64,000 nucleotides of DNA from Microbulbifer sp. A4B17 (GCF_003076275.1 NZ_CP029064.1:2118501-2182500); one strand, 5' to 3'. Positions 54,923 through 63,804 are shown, counted from the first letter of the stretch. Notes: generated from the letters alone by a model not told the origin. Numbers and translations are program-made.

Positions 54923-55954
54923 ATGCAATCGAGCGATATAAACCGCCGTCTGGTATTGGCATCCCGCCCTGAAGGTTCCCCGACGACAGATAACTTCCGC
55001 TTAGAGCATGCCCCTGTGGCAAAGCCGGAAGCCGGTGAAGTGTTGTTGCGCACGGTATACCTCTCACTCGACCCTTATATGAGAGGGCGAATGAGTGATG
55101 CGAAGTCCTACGCCGAGCCAGTAGCACTGGGCGATACCATGGTGGGTGGAACAGTGAGCCGTGTAGTTGAATCCCAATTGGAAGGGTTTGAGGAAGGGGA
55201 CTGGGTATTGAGTTATAGCGGTTGGCAGGACTATGCCATCTCTGATGGCACCGGTCTGATTAACCTGGGTAAGCATCCGGATTACCCCTCTTTTTCACTG
55301 GGTGTATTGGGCATGCCGGGAATTACCGCCTATTTTGGTTTGCTGGAAATTGGTGAACCCAAAGAGGGAGAGACACTGGTGGTGGCAGCGGCTACCGGCC
55401 CAGTGGGTGCCACGGTTGGACAAATCGGAAAGTTGCAGGGGTGCCGGGTAATCGGTGTGGCGGGTGGCGAGGAAAAATGTCGATATGCCGTCGAAGAATT
55501 GGGATTTGACCTCTGTTTGGACCACCGTGCCGAAGATTTTGCCGAGCAGCTGGCAGCGGCTTGTCCAGAAGGAATCGATATCTACTTTGAAAGTGTCGGT
55601 GGCAAAGTGTTTGATTCTGTGCAGCCGCTATTAAATGACTTCGCACGGATTCCGGTATGCGGGCTTATCTCCCAATACAACGCGACATCACTGCCGCAAG
55701 GCCCGGATCGCACCAGCCTGCTAATGAGGGATGTGCTGACCAAGCGCTTAAAAATACAGGGCTTTATTATTTTCGATTACTACGAGCGCTTCCATGAAGC
55801 CGTGCGCACATTGAGTCAGTGGGTTGCTGAAGGCAGTGTCAAATATCTTGAGGATATGGTTGAGGGCTTGGAGGAAACGCCGAGCGCCTTTATCGGACTG
55901 CTGGAAGGCCAGAACTTCGGCAAGTTAGTTGTGCGTGTTGGGAATGATGATTGA
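54923..55954 (+). CDS. NADPH-dependent zinc-less reductase (CurA/prostaglandin reductase type)
   Basis: This medium-chain dehydrogenase/reductase of 343 residues lacks the zinc ligands and resembles CurA, LTB4 dehydrogenases and YncB. SLDPYMRGRMSD near residue 47 and AAATGPVGATVGQIGKLQGC (nucleotide loop AATGPVG) near 155 are typical, as is GLISQYN near 252. It reduces alpha,beta-unsaturated carbonyls at the expense of NADPH. It is preceded by a TetR operator and followed 33 bases later by the DJ-1-type gene. Substrate choice is inferred from the family. Confidence 0.88.
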   Translation: MQSSDINRRLVLASRPEGSPTTDNFRLEHAPVAKPEAGEVLLRTVYLSLDPYMRGRMSDAKSYAEPVALGDTMVGGTVSRVVESQLEGFEEGDWVLSYSGWQDYAISDGTGLINLGKHPDYPSFSLGVLGMPGITAYFGLLEIGEPKEGETLVVAAATGPVGATVGQIGKLQGCRVIGVAGGEEKCRYAVEELGFDLCLDHRAEDFAEQLAAACPEGIDIYFESVGGKVFDSVQPLLNDFARIPVCGLISQYNATSLPQGPDRTSLLMRDVLTKRLKIQGFIIFDYYERFHEAVRTLSQWVAEGSVKYLEDMVEGLEETPSAFIGLLEGQNFGKLVVRVGNDD

Positions 55955-55987
55955 AGCAAAGCTGACAAAGTTTATAGGGACAGAAAT

Positions 55988-56668
55988 ATGAAAATACTGA
56001 TGGTTCTAACTTCCCACGATGAGCTGGGTAATACCGGTAAGAAAACGGGTTTTTGGCTGGAGGAGTTTGCTGCACCTTATTACATCTTCAAGGATGCTGG
56101 CGCTGAAGTGACCCTGGCTTCCCCCAAAGGTGGGCAGCCACCTCTAGACCCTAAGAGTGATGAGCCGGACTTTCAGACGGAGGCGACTCATCGCTTCCAG
56201 TCCGATGTTGATGCTCAACAGCTTTTGGCTAATACCCACAAGCTGTCTGACATGAACGCAGCTGACTTTGATGCAGTCTTCTATCCAGGCGGACATGGTC
56301 CACTGTGGGATTTAGCTGAGGACCCTAACTCCATTGCCCTGATTGAGCACTTTTTCGCGGCAGATAAGCCGATCGGCGCCGTTTGCCATGCGCCGGGCAT
56401 TTTCCGCCACACACGTCGTCAAGATGGTGCCTATTTGGTGAAAGGGAAAGGAGTGACGGGGTTCACCAACTCAGAAGAGGCGGCAGTAGAGCTGGTGGAT
56501 GTGGTGCCGTTTCTGGTTGAGGATATGCTCAAACAGAATGGCGGAATCTACTCGAAAGGAGATGATTGGGCTCCTCATGTAGCTGTAGACGGCAAGCTGG
56601 TCACTGGTCAGAATCCGGCATCCTCAGCGGAAACTGCCCAGACTCTTATGGGGTTTATCCCCGCATAG
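55988..56668 (+). CDS. DJ-1/PfpI family protein (Hsp31-like)
   Basis: This 226-residue protein of the DJ-1/PfpI superfamily has the nucleophile Cys in GAVCHAPGIF near residue 131, the Glu in GFWLEEFAAPYY near 24, and the Pro/Gly-rich YPGGHGPLWDL near 98. This group includes Hsp31-type glyoxalase III and chaperones, so detoxification of methylglyoxal is a fair guess. It follows the reductase closely and may belong to the same electrophile response. Confidence 0.88.
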   Translation: MKILMVLTSHDELGNTGKKTGFWLEEFAAPYYIFKDAGAEVTLASPKGGQPPLDPKSDEPDFQTEATHRFQSDVDAQQLLANTHKLSDMNAADFDAVFYPGGHGPLWDLAEDPNSIALIEHFFAADKPIGAVCHAPGIFRHTRRQDGAYLVKGKGVTGFTNSEEAAVELVDVVPFLVEDMLKQNGGIYSKGDDWAPHVAVDGKLVTGQNPASSAETAQTLMGFIPA

Positions 56669-56776
56669 AGCAGTGGTGAGGCCGGTTGGTCAAACAGCTT
56701 CTAACTCACCGGTTTCCCTTGAGTCTTTCTGAGAGTAGAATACCCGACAAAGAAGCTTGGTTATTTGAGAGCCTAT

Positions 56777-57367
56777 ATGTCTGATTTGAATGTCACTATT
56801 ACCGAACCCGCTCAGGAATACCTGAAGGAGCTGCTGGCTAAACAGGACTGCGAGGGTATTGCTATTCGCATGTTTGTTTCCAGTCCCGGCACACCCAATG
56901 CCGAGACCTGCATCGCCTACTGCCGCCCGGGAGAGGAGGAAGAAGGTGATGTGATGTTGGAAATGAACGGTCTCAAAGCTTACTTCGAAGGTCGCAGTGT
57001 TCCCTATCTGGATGATGCTCGGGTCGATTACTCCTCGGATAAGATGGGTGGGCAGCTGACTATCCGCGCCCCCAATTCCCGGATGCCCAAAATCACCGAT
57101 GACAGTCCCATTCAGGATCGCATCAACTACGTTTTGTATAACGATGTAAATCCCGGGCTGGCTTCACACGGAGGTCAGGTAAGCCTGGTAGAAGTGACCG
57201 AGGATATGTTTGCTGTGCTGAAGTTTGGTGGCGGCTGCCAGGGCTGTGGCATGGTGGATATGACCTTGAAAGAGGGCGTGGAAAAGACTCTCAAAGAGAA
57301 AATCCCCGAATTGGCAGGTGTGAAAGATATTACTGACCACACCGACAAGTCCCAGGCATACTACTGA
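56777..57367 (+). CDS. nfuA: Fe-S biogenesis protein NfuA
   Basis: This 196-residue NfuA has an N-terminal degenerate A-type domain and a C-terminal Nfu domain with the cluster-binding GGGCQGCGM (C-x-x-C) near residue 154. It delivers 4Fe-4S clusters to apo-proteins under stress or iron limitation. The ATG at 56777 (MSDLNVTI) is used; a TTG at 56765 adds four residues. The E. coli length is 191. A terminator follows 44 bases after the stop. Confidence 0.95.
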   Translation: MSDLNVTITEPAQEYLKELLAKQDCEGIAIRMFVSSPGTPNAETCIAYCRPGEEEEGDVMLEMNGLKAYFEGRSVPYLDDARVDYSSDKMGGQLTIRAPNSRMPKITDDSPIQDRINYVLYNDVNPGLASHGGQVSLVEVTEDMFAVLKFGGGCQGCGMVDMTLKEGVEKTLKEKIPELAGVKDITDHTDKSQAYY

Positions 57368-57410
57368 GTTCCTGTGATTATCTTGAGTCGGCCAAGTGAC
57401 TCAAAAGAAA

Positions 57411-57438
57411 AAGGCGAACGCAAAGTTCGCCTTTTTTA
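57411..57438 (+). terminator. Rho-independent terminator after nfuA
   Basis: AAGGCGAAC (57411-57419) and GTTCGCCTT (57425-57433) form a perfect stem with loop GCAAA, followed by TTTT. Confidence 0.93.
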
Positions 57439-57624
57439 TTGCCGCGGTCCTCTCAGGTTAGATCCCGCGTAAGCCTTCCTACGAACTGCTCCCTGACTGT
57501 ATATATTTGAAATATTGCTCAATGTTTTTCGAGGCATCGGGGAAAAGTAAAGTGCCGGTGCGGCAATCCAGGGATTGGTCATACTTGTGATTGCTTTTGC
57601 GCCAGCTCCAGGGAAGAACAATCT

Positions 57625-58497
57625 ATGTTTGACCAAGTGGTGTTTGCCGGTGGCGGCGTGCGCTGTACCTGGCAGATCGGCTTTTGGGAGTCGGTTGCAA
57701 AGGAAATTGATCTGGCACCCAGGGTTGTCAGCGCAGTATCCGCCGGTGCTTTGGTGGCCAGCCTGATTCTGATGGGTAGATCGCTCGACGGAGTGGATTA
57801 CTTTGTGTCAGCATTTAAAGCCAATGGAAAAAATGTCCATTGGGGCAATATGTTTAGCAAAGACCCGGTATTCCCCCACTATACAATTTATCGCCGGGCA
57901 TTAAGTGATTTATTTTCCGGTGGCTTTGATCAGCTGAGAGAGGCTTCTGACTTACGTATCGGGGTTAGTACTTCGCCCAAGTGGTTGCCCGGTCCGGTCG
58001 CGTTAATGATCGGAGCTGCGATTGATTATTCAGATACTTACCTTTTTCCGAATCTCCATCCCACTACCGCATTGAAACTGGGCTTTCGCCAGTCCTTCTA
58101 TAAGGTACGCCATTGCTCTGAGCCGTCTCAGGTAGAAAAGCTGGTTATTACCTCATCTTGTACACCACCGCTGACGCCACGCTTAAAGCAGGGAGGGGCA
58201 GAGGTGTTGGATGGGGGCGTTGTCGATAGTGTGCCAATAGGTGGATTGGATACCACTGAAGGAAAGGTGCTCATATTATTAACCCGGCGTTTTCCCCAGC
58301 TGCCCAACCATTTTACGGTACAAAAATTCAATCAAGAGTGGACATACGTTCAACCCTCTGGACAGGTACCGCTTAATGTCTGGGATTTTGCCAGCCCGGA
58401 AGAGGTAAAAGACACTTTCCGTATGGGGGTTGCCGACGGTCGCGCTTTTTTGGCGGCTCTCAGTGGTGAGGGGCGACTTATTGAGAGTCGCTCGTAA
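57625..58497 (+). CDS. Patatin-like phospholipase family protein, copy 1
   Basis: This 290-residue patatin-fold protein is the first of three tandem paralogues. The glycine-rich oxyanion loop is FAGGGVRCTWQIGF (residues 7-20). The nucleophile Ser39 is in AVSAG, where the usual first Gly of G-x-S-x-G is Ala. The catalytic Asp is in LDGGVVD (D196). Patatins are lipid acyl hydrolases. There is no signal peptide, so it acts in the cytoplasm or on the inner membrane. GGGAAGAACAATCT precedes the ATG. All three copies align without gaps through residue 200. Confidence 0.87.
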   Translation: MFDQVVFAGGGVRCTWQIGFWESVAKEIDLAPRVVSAVSAGALVASLILMGRSLDGVDYFVSAFKANGKNVHWGNMFSKDPVFPHYTIYRRALSDLFSGGFDQLREASDLRIGVSTSPKWLPGPVALMIGAAIDYSDTYLFPNLHPTTALKLGFRQSFYKVRHCSEPSQVEKLVITSSCTPPLTPRLKQGGAEVLDGGVVDSVPIGGLDTTEGKVLILLTRRFPQLPNHFTVQKFNQEWTYVQPSGQVPLNVWDFASPEEVKDTFRMGVADGRAFLAALSGEGRLIESRS

Positions 58498-58789
58498 TTT
58501 GAATATTACTACTACTCAATACCTATTCAAATTTTGGCACCCTAGAATAAATAAAGAAAAGCTGAGCAGGTTATCAGTGGGCCTAAATCTTTCTCGAAGA
58601 TTATTTATGGAAGGGTCATGAAGTGCTGTAGCCCGGTGAATAAAAGTGGTAACTGTTCCACGTTGCCCCGCTGTAAAAGAGGGGGAAAGCAGTACGGCTT
58701 TTGTTTTTTTCCTTCTTTCCAAAATTCTCCTCTGGCAAATTTGAACAGCTATTTTACAGGCTCAAAATTCCTAGCGGGAGCAATCCTGC
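58498..58789. other. Intergenic region between patatin copies 1 and 2
   Basis: About 290 bases without a gene. The spacing between copies is variable, and the coding parts, not these gaps, are repeated. Confidence 0.4.
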
Positions 58790-59659
58790 ATGTTTAATCA
58801 AATGGTGTTTGGTGGCGGAGGAAGTCGCTGTATCTGGCAGCTCGGTTTTTTGTTGTCTTTAAGTCGCGATCTACCGATCCGGCCGAAAGTTGTATGTGCT
58901 GCATCCGGTGGCAGTATGGTGGCTGCGCTCATGCTAACTGATCGCTGTCGGGAGGGGATTGATTACTTCCATTCTGTCTGCAAAAAAAATGAAAGAAATT
59001 TCTATTGGAATAACTCATTTCGCAAGGAACCAATATTTCCACATTTTGATATTTATCGGAGAGGCGTGCACGAGTTGTTTCACGATAGTCTTGAGTCTCT
59101 GCGCCAATCTGCAGATCTCAGGATTGCAGTTACCTATCCGCCGGAATGGTTACCTGTGCCTCTTGCACTGACATTGGGGCTCGCGATTTTTTACTCCAAT
59201 AAGCATATTTTTCACGATCTTCACCCAAATACAGCTTTACATTTAGGGTTTCGACAACTGTTTCACCAGGTGGGCAAGTGCAAAGACGGTAATGAACTTG
59301 AGCAGCTTATCTTGGGTTCCTGCTGTGCTCCGCCCATTTCTCCTAGATTATCGCTCTATGGTGCAGAGGTTCTGGATGGCGCTCTGGTGGGGAATGCGCC
59401 GGTAGCCGGATTGGCCCCTATCAAAGGGCGGGTTCTGATTCTTGATACGGGAAAATTTCCCCATCTGCCGAACAGTTTCAGCGTGCAAAGAGGTAATCAG
59501 GTTTGGACCTATGTACAGCCCTCCCAACCCTTGCCCATGGGAATGTGGAATTTTGCCAACCCCAGTGCGATGAAGCACACCCTGAAGATTGGTGTTGCAG
59601 ATGGCCGAGCCTTTCTCGATGTACTTTTGTCCGGTAAGGAGCGCCTGGTGCACATTTAG
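58790..59659 (+). CDS. Patatin-like phospholipase family protein, copy 2
   Basis: This 289-residue paralogue is the most divergent of the three. The oxyanion loop is FGGGGSRCIWQLGF. The nucleophile is Ser39 in CAASGGSM, again with Ala in place of the first Gly. The aspartate motif reads LDGALVG instead of LDGGVVD (Asp196 is kept). It keeps IYRR..EL, NTALHLGFRQLF, SPRL and WTYVQPSQP in register with the others. Changes around the active site suggest a different substrate or reduced activity. Confidence 0.87.
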   Translation: MFNQMVFGGGGSRCIWQLGFLLSLSRDLPIRPKVVCAASGGSMVAALMLTDRCREGIDYFHSVCKKNERNFYWNNSFRKEPIFPHFDIYRRGVHELFHDSLESLRQSADLRIAVTYPPEWLPVPLALTLGLAIFYSNKHIFHDLHPNTALHLGFRQLFHQVGKCKDGNELEQLILGSCCAPPISPRLSLYGAEVLDGALVGNAPVAGLAPIKGRVLILDTGKFPHLPNSFSVQRGNQVWTYVQPSQPLPMGMWNFANPSAMKHTLKIGVADGRAFLDVLLSGKERLVHI

Positions 59660-60155
59660 GGAGCCACCGAATAATTCCGTAATATCTCTGCAGGCCTTGG
59701 AGGCTGAAAATGTTAGGCGCAGCTCGTCGCGAATGAGCTTAGTCCTTTGCAAAAGCTGCAACGCAGCAGCTGTGGCCTTCAAGGCTCGCCCCCGTAGGGC
59801 GAGCGATTCACACTCAGCGCTGCAACTTCTTGAAAGGTCTAGGCATTCCTGCGAAGCCGCGCCTTGATTGTAAACCGCTCTGACAGCCAGAGACATCATG
59901 GAATTAGCCAATGGCCCCTTTGGAATCCCAGGTTCACTAGTATCAGTTGCACAATGTTCACGATTCGATTAGGTTATGCAATTAGTTGCATATGGTGGTC
60001 GTCATCACCATGTCATCCTGGAAGCTGAAACTAATTGGTCATAAGTTGAGTGCTGCGATTCTTAGAGCGGCCTGCGGTTGAGGTTTAAAAGGTTGTAAAA
60101 CGCAGAATGGACTCTGGATTGTTTAACCGTGTGGTTGTAACAGGGAAACAAATTT
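59660..60155. other. Intergenic region between patatin copies 2 and 3
   Basis: Nearly 500 bases without a convincing gene. A 92-codon plus-strand frame (59589-59867) is in the wrong frame of copy 2 and is rejected. The CGAGCGATTC stretch near 59798 was checked for a tRNA and is not one. Confidence 0.4.
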
Positions 60156-61031
60156 ATGTTTGACCAAGTTGTTTTTGCTGGTGGTGGCGGGCGGTGCACC
60201 TGGCAGATTGGGTTTTGGGAGTCGATAGCCGGCGCCATCAACCTCTCCCCTAAAGTGGTTACTGCAGTCTCTGCAGGGGGCTTAATGTCGAGTCTTGTGC
60301 TGATGGGCAAGACGGAGGAGGCGCGAGAGCATTTTTGGTCTGCGTTTGAAGCCAATCCAAAAAATGCTTATTGGGGTAATCTCTTTGGAAAAGAGCCAGT
60401 ATTTCCGCAGTACGGTATCTATCGCAATGCGATGTTAGAGTTGTTTCGCGATGGCTTAGAGGCCCTTCAGCGGGGGGCCGAGTTGCGTATTGCGGTGGTG
60501 CATCCTCCCAAAGGGCTATCTGGTGGTTTGGCATTTGGAGTGGGGGCAATGGCCTACTATGCGGATAAACACTTTATGCGCAGCCTCCACCCTAAGATTG
60601 CCCTGAGATTAGGTTTTAAACAGCAATTTTATCGAGCGCGGGACTGCTCCACTATAGAGGAACTGGTGGACTTGATTCTGTGTTCCTCCTGTACCCCTCC
60701 ATTTACCCCGCGACTAAAGTTGCGCGGTAAAACAGCACTTGATGGTGGGGTAGTAGACAATATCCCTGTGGCGGGGTTGGATGATGGAAAGGGAAGAGTA
60801 CTGGTGTTACTGACTCGGCGTTACGAGCAGTATCCGGATAGATTTACGCAGCGCAAAGGCAATCAGACCTGGACTTATGTTCAGCCTTCAAAGCCACCAT
60901 TTATCAGTGTTTGGGATTACACAAGCCCCGAGCTGGCTCAAAAAACTTACGAGTTGGGCTGTGCCGATGGGCAGGAATTTTTACAAAAGCATGCGAATGA
61001 ACGGGAGATTTTCAATGAACAATTCCAATAA
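60156..61031 (+). CDS. Patatin-like phospholipase family protein, copy 3
   Basis: This 291-residue paralogue is closer to copy 1 than to copy 2: its first 20 residues differ from copy 1 at one position. FAGGGGRCTWQIGF, Ser39 in TAVSAGGL and Asp196 in LDGGVVD are present. AACAGGGAAACAAATTT precedes the ATG. Its end overlaps the next gene by 17 bases, so the pair is translationally coupled; copies 1 and 2 lack such a partner. Confidence 0.87.
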   Translation: MFDQVVFAGGGGRCTWQIGFWESIAGAINLSPKVVTAVSAGGLMSSLVLMGKTEEAREHFWSAFEANPKNAYWGNLFGKEPVFPQYGIYRNAMLELFRDGLEALQRGAELRIAVVHPPKGLSGGLAFGVGAMAYYADKHFMRSLHPKIALRLGFKQQFYRARDCSTIEELVDLILCSSCTPPFTPRLKLRGKTALDGGVVDNIPVAGLDDGKGRVLVLLTRRYEQYPDRFTQRKGNQTWTYVQPSKPPFISVWDYTSPELAQKTYELGCADGQEFLQKHANEREIFNEQFQ

Positions 61032-61449
61032 AAAAATTGCGGAATCCATAGAGCTTTGGCATGAGATGGTTGCCGCGCAGGATTTGAGTCGCTTGCCTGA
61101 GATCGTTGCGGAAGATGCCGTTTTCCGTTCGCCGGCATTCTTTAAGCCCTACCACAGCTCCGCGGCTGTGTGTCTTATTCTCAATACTGTAATGCAGGTG
61201 TTTGAGAGCTTTGAGTACGACCGCAAATTTACTACTGAATCAGGGCATGACCTGGCTCTTGAGTTTATAGCCAGTATCGGTGATAAGAGCTTAAAGGGGC
61301 TAGATATTATCCGCTTTGATGATGAGGGCAAGATTATCGAATTTGAAGTGATGATACGCCCGCTTAATGCGCTGCAGAAACTGGCTGAGGAAATGTCCGG
61401 GCGGCTTTCTCAGTATGTGACTCAGTATAAGGATACTCAGCAGGCCTGA
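61015..61449 (+). CDS. SnoaL-like small protein coupled to the third patatin
   Basis: This 144-residue protein looks like a SnoaL/NTF2-like fold: ESIELWHEMVAAQDLSRLPEIVAEDAVFRSPAFFKPYHSS at the start, then a long strand region (GLDIIRFDDEGKIIEFEVMIRPL) and a helical end. The ATG at 61015 has GGGAG nine bases upstream and lies inside the patatin gene. NTF2-like proteins bind small hydrophobic molecules or act as isomerases, so it could handle the fatty acid released by the patatin; that is an inference from coupling only. Confidence 0.78.
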   Translation: MNNSNKKIAESIELWHEMVAAQDLSRLPEIVAEDAVFRSPAFFKPYHSSAAVCLILNTVMQVFESFEYDRKFTTESGHDLALEFIASIGDKSLKGLDIIRFDDEGKIIEFEVMIRPLNALQKLAEEMSGRLSQYVTQYKDTQQA

Positions 61450-61511
61450 CTTCCAGCTATCAAACACCCTACAAGTCTTTCTATTAGCTGGCTTCAACTC
61501 AGATGACATTA

Positions 61512-61545
61512 TTAAACTGCCATCATTTTATGAATGGCAGTTTAA
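61512..61545. terminator. Terminator-like hairpin after the patatin cluster
   Basis: TTAAACTGCCAT (61512-61523) pairs perfectly with ATGGCAGTTTAA (61534-61545) around a ten-base loop. TTAACATT follows. It lies between the plus-strand cluster and the minus-strand secreted-protein gene and may stop both. Confidence 0.7.
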
Positions 61546-61567
61546 TTAACATTGATAAACCAAAGAG

Positions 61568-61894
61568 CTAGCTAGTGGATTTTTGCCCAAAGCTTGATAT
61601 TTCACAGCTTGCAGAGTCTGATTCTACATAACGAACAAACATCCTTGAATTGGATGCTTTGGCCGCTAAGACGGTTGACCAGAATCGATTTTTACTTTCG
61701 GTTGTAGCAGACTCCATATGGAAGGATGTGCAAACGTTATTGGTATCATCTGCGACATTGAAGACCTTTATAGTTCCGTTATCTGTATAGTTTTCAAGTT
61801 TCCAGTCTGCCGGTATTACGTCTACTTCTCCTGCAAGTGCGGTAGATGAAAAAATAATTGTAGCCATTATGGAACTAAGTATATTTTTATGTAT
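61568..61894 (-). CDS. Small secreted protein A, with apparent AUA start
   Basis: The mature protein (GEVDVIPADWKLENYTD...) has two cysteines and a conserved-looking FWSTVLAAK..NSRMFVRY..SASCEIS stretch. The first ATG (61867) leaves a hydrophobic start too short and lacking a positive charge. Nine codons earlier an ATA at 61894-61892 lies six bases after AAGGAA and would give MHKNILSSIMATIIFSSTALA, a perfect signal peptide. Upstream of it there is a stop and no other ATG, GTG or TTG. So either the gene starts at AUA, as a few bacterial genes do, or a former AUG has mutated. It resembles the next protein. Confidence 0.55.
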   Translation of the reverse strand: MHKNILSSIMATIIFSSTALAGEVDVIPADWKLENYTDNGTIKVFNVADDTNNVCTSFHMESATTESKNRFWSTVLAAKASNSRMFVRYVESDSASCEISSFGQKSTS

Positions 61895-62019
61895 TAGTGC
61901 TTCCTTAAATTATTGATCAATTTAGGTGTGAGATTAAAATAAGATAAATTTTGAGGTGATCTGGCCGGGACTTTTTTAGTCAATCAGTCGCAGCCAGATA
62001 TAAGTGATCTTTAATTGAG

Positions 62020-62370
62020 CTAGCGGATGTCAATCATATGAGGAGTTGTCGCACTTTCCCAAGTTGGAATCGTGCTGCAAGTGACACCATCTGGGTATTG
62101 GACTCTAACAATAGTCTGAGAAAGTTTGGCTGATAGTATAATACTTAACCATGCATTACATGTGCTAGTGCCAACACCAGTCTCTCCTCCTTCTACGGAG
62201 CAGATTTTTCTCCCTTTATCATCCCCCCAAATTTCTTCGGAAGTAACCTGTAAGGTCCCTTCTGCGTTTACTTGAAAATTTGTAACAACACCGTCGCAGT
62301 TAACATAGGCATTCGCATTTCCTGCTAACAAAAGGCTTGTAAGTATTACGCTCTGTATCGTTCTAATCAT
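62020..62370 (-). CDS. Small secreted protein B
   Basis: This 116-residue exported protein has signal peptide MIRTIQSVILTSLLLAGNANA, preceded by GAGGAAACAGTTT, so the ATG at 62370 is used rather than the longer frame from 62412. The mature part has paired cysteines and WLSIILSAKLSQTIVRVQYPDGVTCSTIP, which resembles the end of protein A (W..L.AK.S...V.Y....C.I). The fold and function are unknown. Confidence 0.7.
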   Translation of the reverse strand: MIRTIQSVILTSLLLAGNANAYVNCDGVVTNFQVNAEGTLQVTSEEIWGDDKGRKICSVEGGETGVGTSTCNAWLSIILSAKLSQTIVRVQYPDGVTCSTIPTWESATTPHMIDIR

Positions 62371-62575
62371 AAACTGTTTCCTCTTTATACTCACCTGAAG
62401 GACGATGAACATTACATAAATGGTTAAGTGAAATCAATGAGAGAATAGATTCCTGACGGAGGTGCAGTTTATCAAGTCTTAGTGCAAAGGCTTTATTTGA
62501 CTACCTCGAATTGAAATGCCATTTTTTACGGATGCTTATTAACTATTTGCTTGGTTGAATGATCCTTGAATAAAT

Positions 62576-62600
62576 AGAGCTATCTTTGATTGATAGCTCT
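62576..62600. terminator. Hairpin after the GH114-like gene
   Basis: AGAGCTATC (62576-62584) pairs with GATAGCTCT (62592-62600), perfect, with a seven-base loop. It lies about 40 bases past the stop of the minus-strand GH114-like gene; the following run is AT-rich rather than a clear T-tract. Confidence 0.55.
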
Positions 62601-62640
62601 GTAAATCGTTTGTTTTGAATTTCAAATCTTGTTTGGAGGG

Positions 62641-63636
62641 TTAATCATTACTCGAATCAAAGTATTCAAACGCATCAATTCCGTCCATATAGGCCCCATC
62701 GAATCCCGCATCTACGATCATGAAAATGTAAGAGTCATCGTTGCCGAATATAATTTCCTGCCAGCCCTGTTGCCAGTACTCCACGTAGTAGTTCCCCGGT
62801 TCTCCGGGTACTTCCCCCAAAAGCCAGCTGGGTGGGTTGCTGTACCAAAATGATCTCCAATAGTAGCGATCGTCTTGTGCCTCGCCAATATTGACGTAGG
62901 CAAGTACTAGACGTCGCCCACCATTTTCTTTTTCTTTGAGCTGTTCAATTTGCTCTTCGGTGTAAGGTTCCCCATTAAAGAAAAAGTCGATAATCAATAT
63001 ATCGTAATTGGTTTCACTCAGGGCATCGACGAAAGCTTGAGGTGTTGAGTAGTCACGCGGGTCGGTGATATTAATAAAGTTACTGGCTTCGTTTAAACCG
63101 TCAATATCTCTGGAATTGACATTGAAGGGCTCGTCGGGATACTCGGGTATATCGTCTAGGGTTACCTGCTCTGCGGCAAAAGAAATATACCCAGCCTGTT
63201 CGTTGTTCTCATATGACTCATCAATATCCAGCACAATATTGGTGAAATCAGTGATTAGGATTGTATCACCTTCATCCTTGGCCAGATCCAGGTAAGTTTG
63301 CAGGCGCTCGGTTTCAGATTCGCTGGTCGGTTCGTTAACAACACCGTTTGCGCCAAAGAACAAGGCCTCTTGCGCGATTCCGTCTGTCGCGTACACATAG
63401 TCTTCGTCAACGGGGCCAGTAGTGGTAGTTGTCGTGGTAATCAACTCGATCCCATTTTGAGGAACAATGAGAAAATATCGGTTAATGCCTTTTGCATAGG
63501 CGCTTATATCCTCTACGAGATAGCGCATCTCCTCATCATAATCGCGGCTCGAACGATTAAAGTCATCGGGAAGGTCATCAAGGCTACAGCCAAATATCAA
63601 CAGTGGACTGAGAGCTGCTAAAAATGTCCGGCGCAA
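62641..63636 (-). CDS. GH114-like (endo-alpha-1,4-polygalactosaminidase type) lipoprotein
   Basis: This 331-residue lipoprotein has lipobox LLIFGCS at residue 17. The C-terminal half has the TIM-barrel layout of the GH114/TM1410 group: LVLAYVNIGEAQDDRYYW near residue 240, WLLGEVPGEPGNYYVEYWQQGWQ near 271 and the acidic loop DAGFDGAYMDGIDAFEYF near the end. Such enzymes cut polygalactosamine or related polysaccharides. A run of seven Thr residues lies near residue 66. It is anchored in the outer membrane and probably faces outward. The N-terminal segment of about 60 residues matches nothing I know. Confidence 0.77.
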   Translation of the reverse strand: MRRTFLAALSPLLIFGCSLDDLPDDFNRSSRDYDEEMRYLVEDISAYAKGINRYFLIVPQNGIELITTTTTTTGPVDEDYVYATDGIAQEALFFGANGVVNEPTSESETERLQTYLDLAKDEGDTILITDFTNIVLDIDESYENNEQAGYISFAAEQVTLDDIPEYPDEPFNVNSRDIDGLNEASNFINITDPRDYSTPQAFVDALSETNYDILIIDFFFNGEPYTEEQIEQLKEKENGGRRLVLAYVNIGEAQDDRYYWRSFWYSNPPSWLLGEVPGEPGNYYVEYWQQGWQEIIFGNDDSYIFMIVDAGFDGAYMDGIDAFEYFDSSND

Positions 63637-63651
63637 AATACATCTCCATTG

Positions 63652-63804
63652 CTAAAAAGTGAGAGTTTGTTCTGGTCTTGGGGTTTCGCTACGGGCCAAA
63701 GTACTTGAGATAAGTCTCATCAGCACAAGTTCCTCTCCCTTGCGGTTGAGTAACTTATCCAGTCGATGCTGAATGTTAACGTAACCGCCATCCAGATAAA
63801 TCAA
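63652..63804 (-). CDS. Possible 50-residue small ORF downstream of hrpB
   Basis: A TTG at 63804 opens 50 codons ending at TAG. The product reads IYLDGGYVNIQHRLDKLLN, then RKGEELVLMRLISSTLARSETPRP. It has protein-like composition and looks like part of a helical protein. A neighbouring frame (PTFKLPAFVAAN) just upstream would extend it after a one-base shift, so it may be a decayed gene. No ribosome site is seen. Confidence 0.3.
   Translation of the reverse strand: MIYLDGGYVNIQHRLDKLLNRKGEELVLMRLISSTLARSETPRPEQTLTF

Noticed and set aside
59795-59960. Possible tRNA gene between the patatin copies
   Set aside because: No cloverleaf with a matching acceptor stem and TTCGA arm could be assembled.
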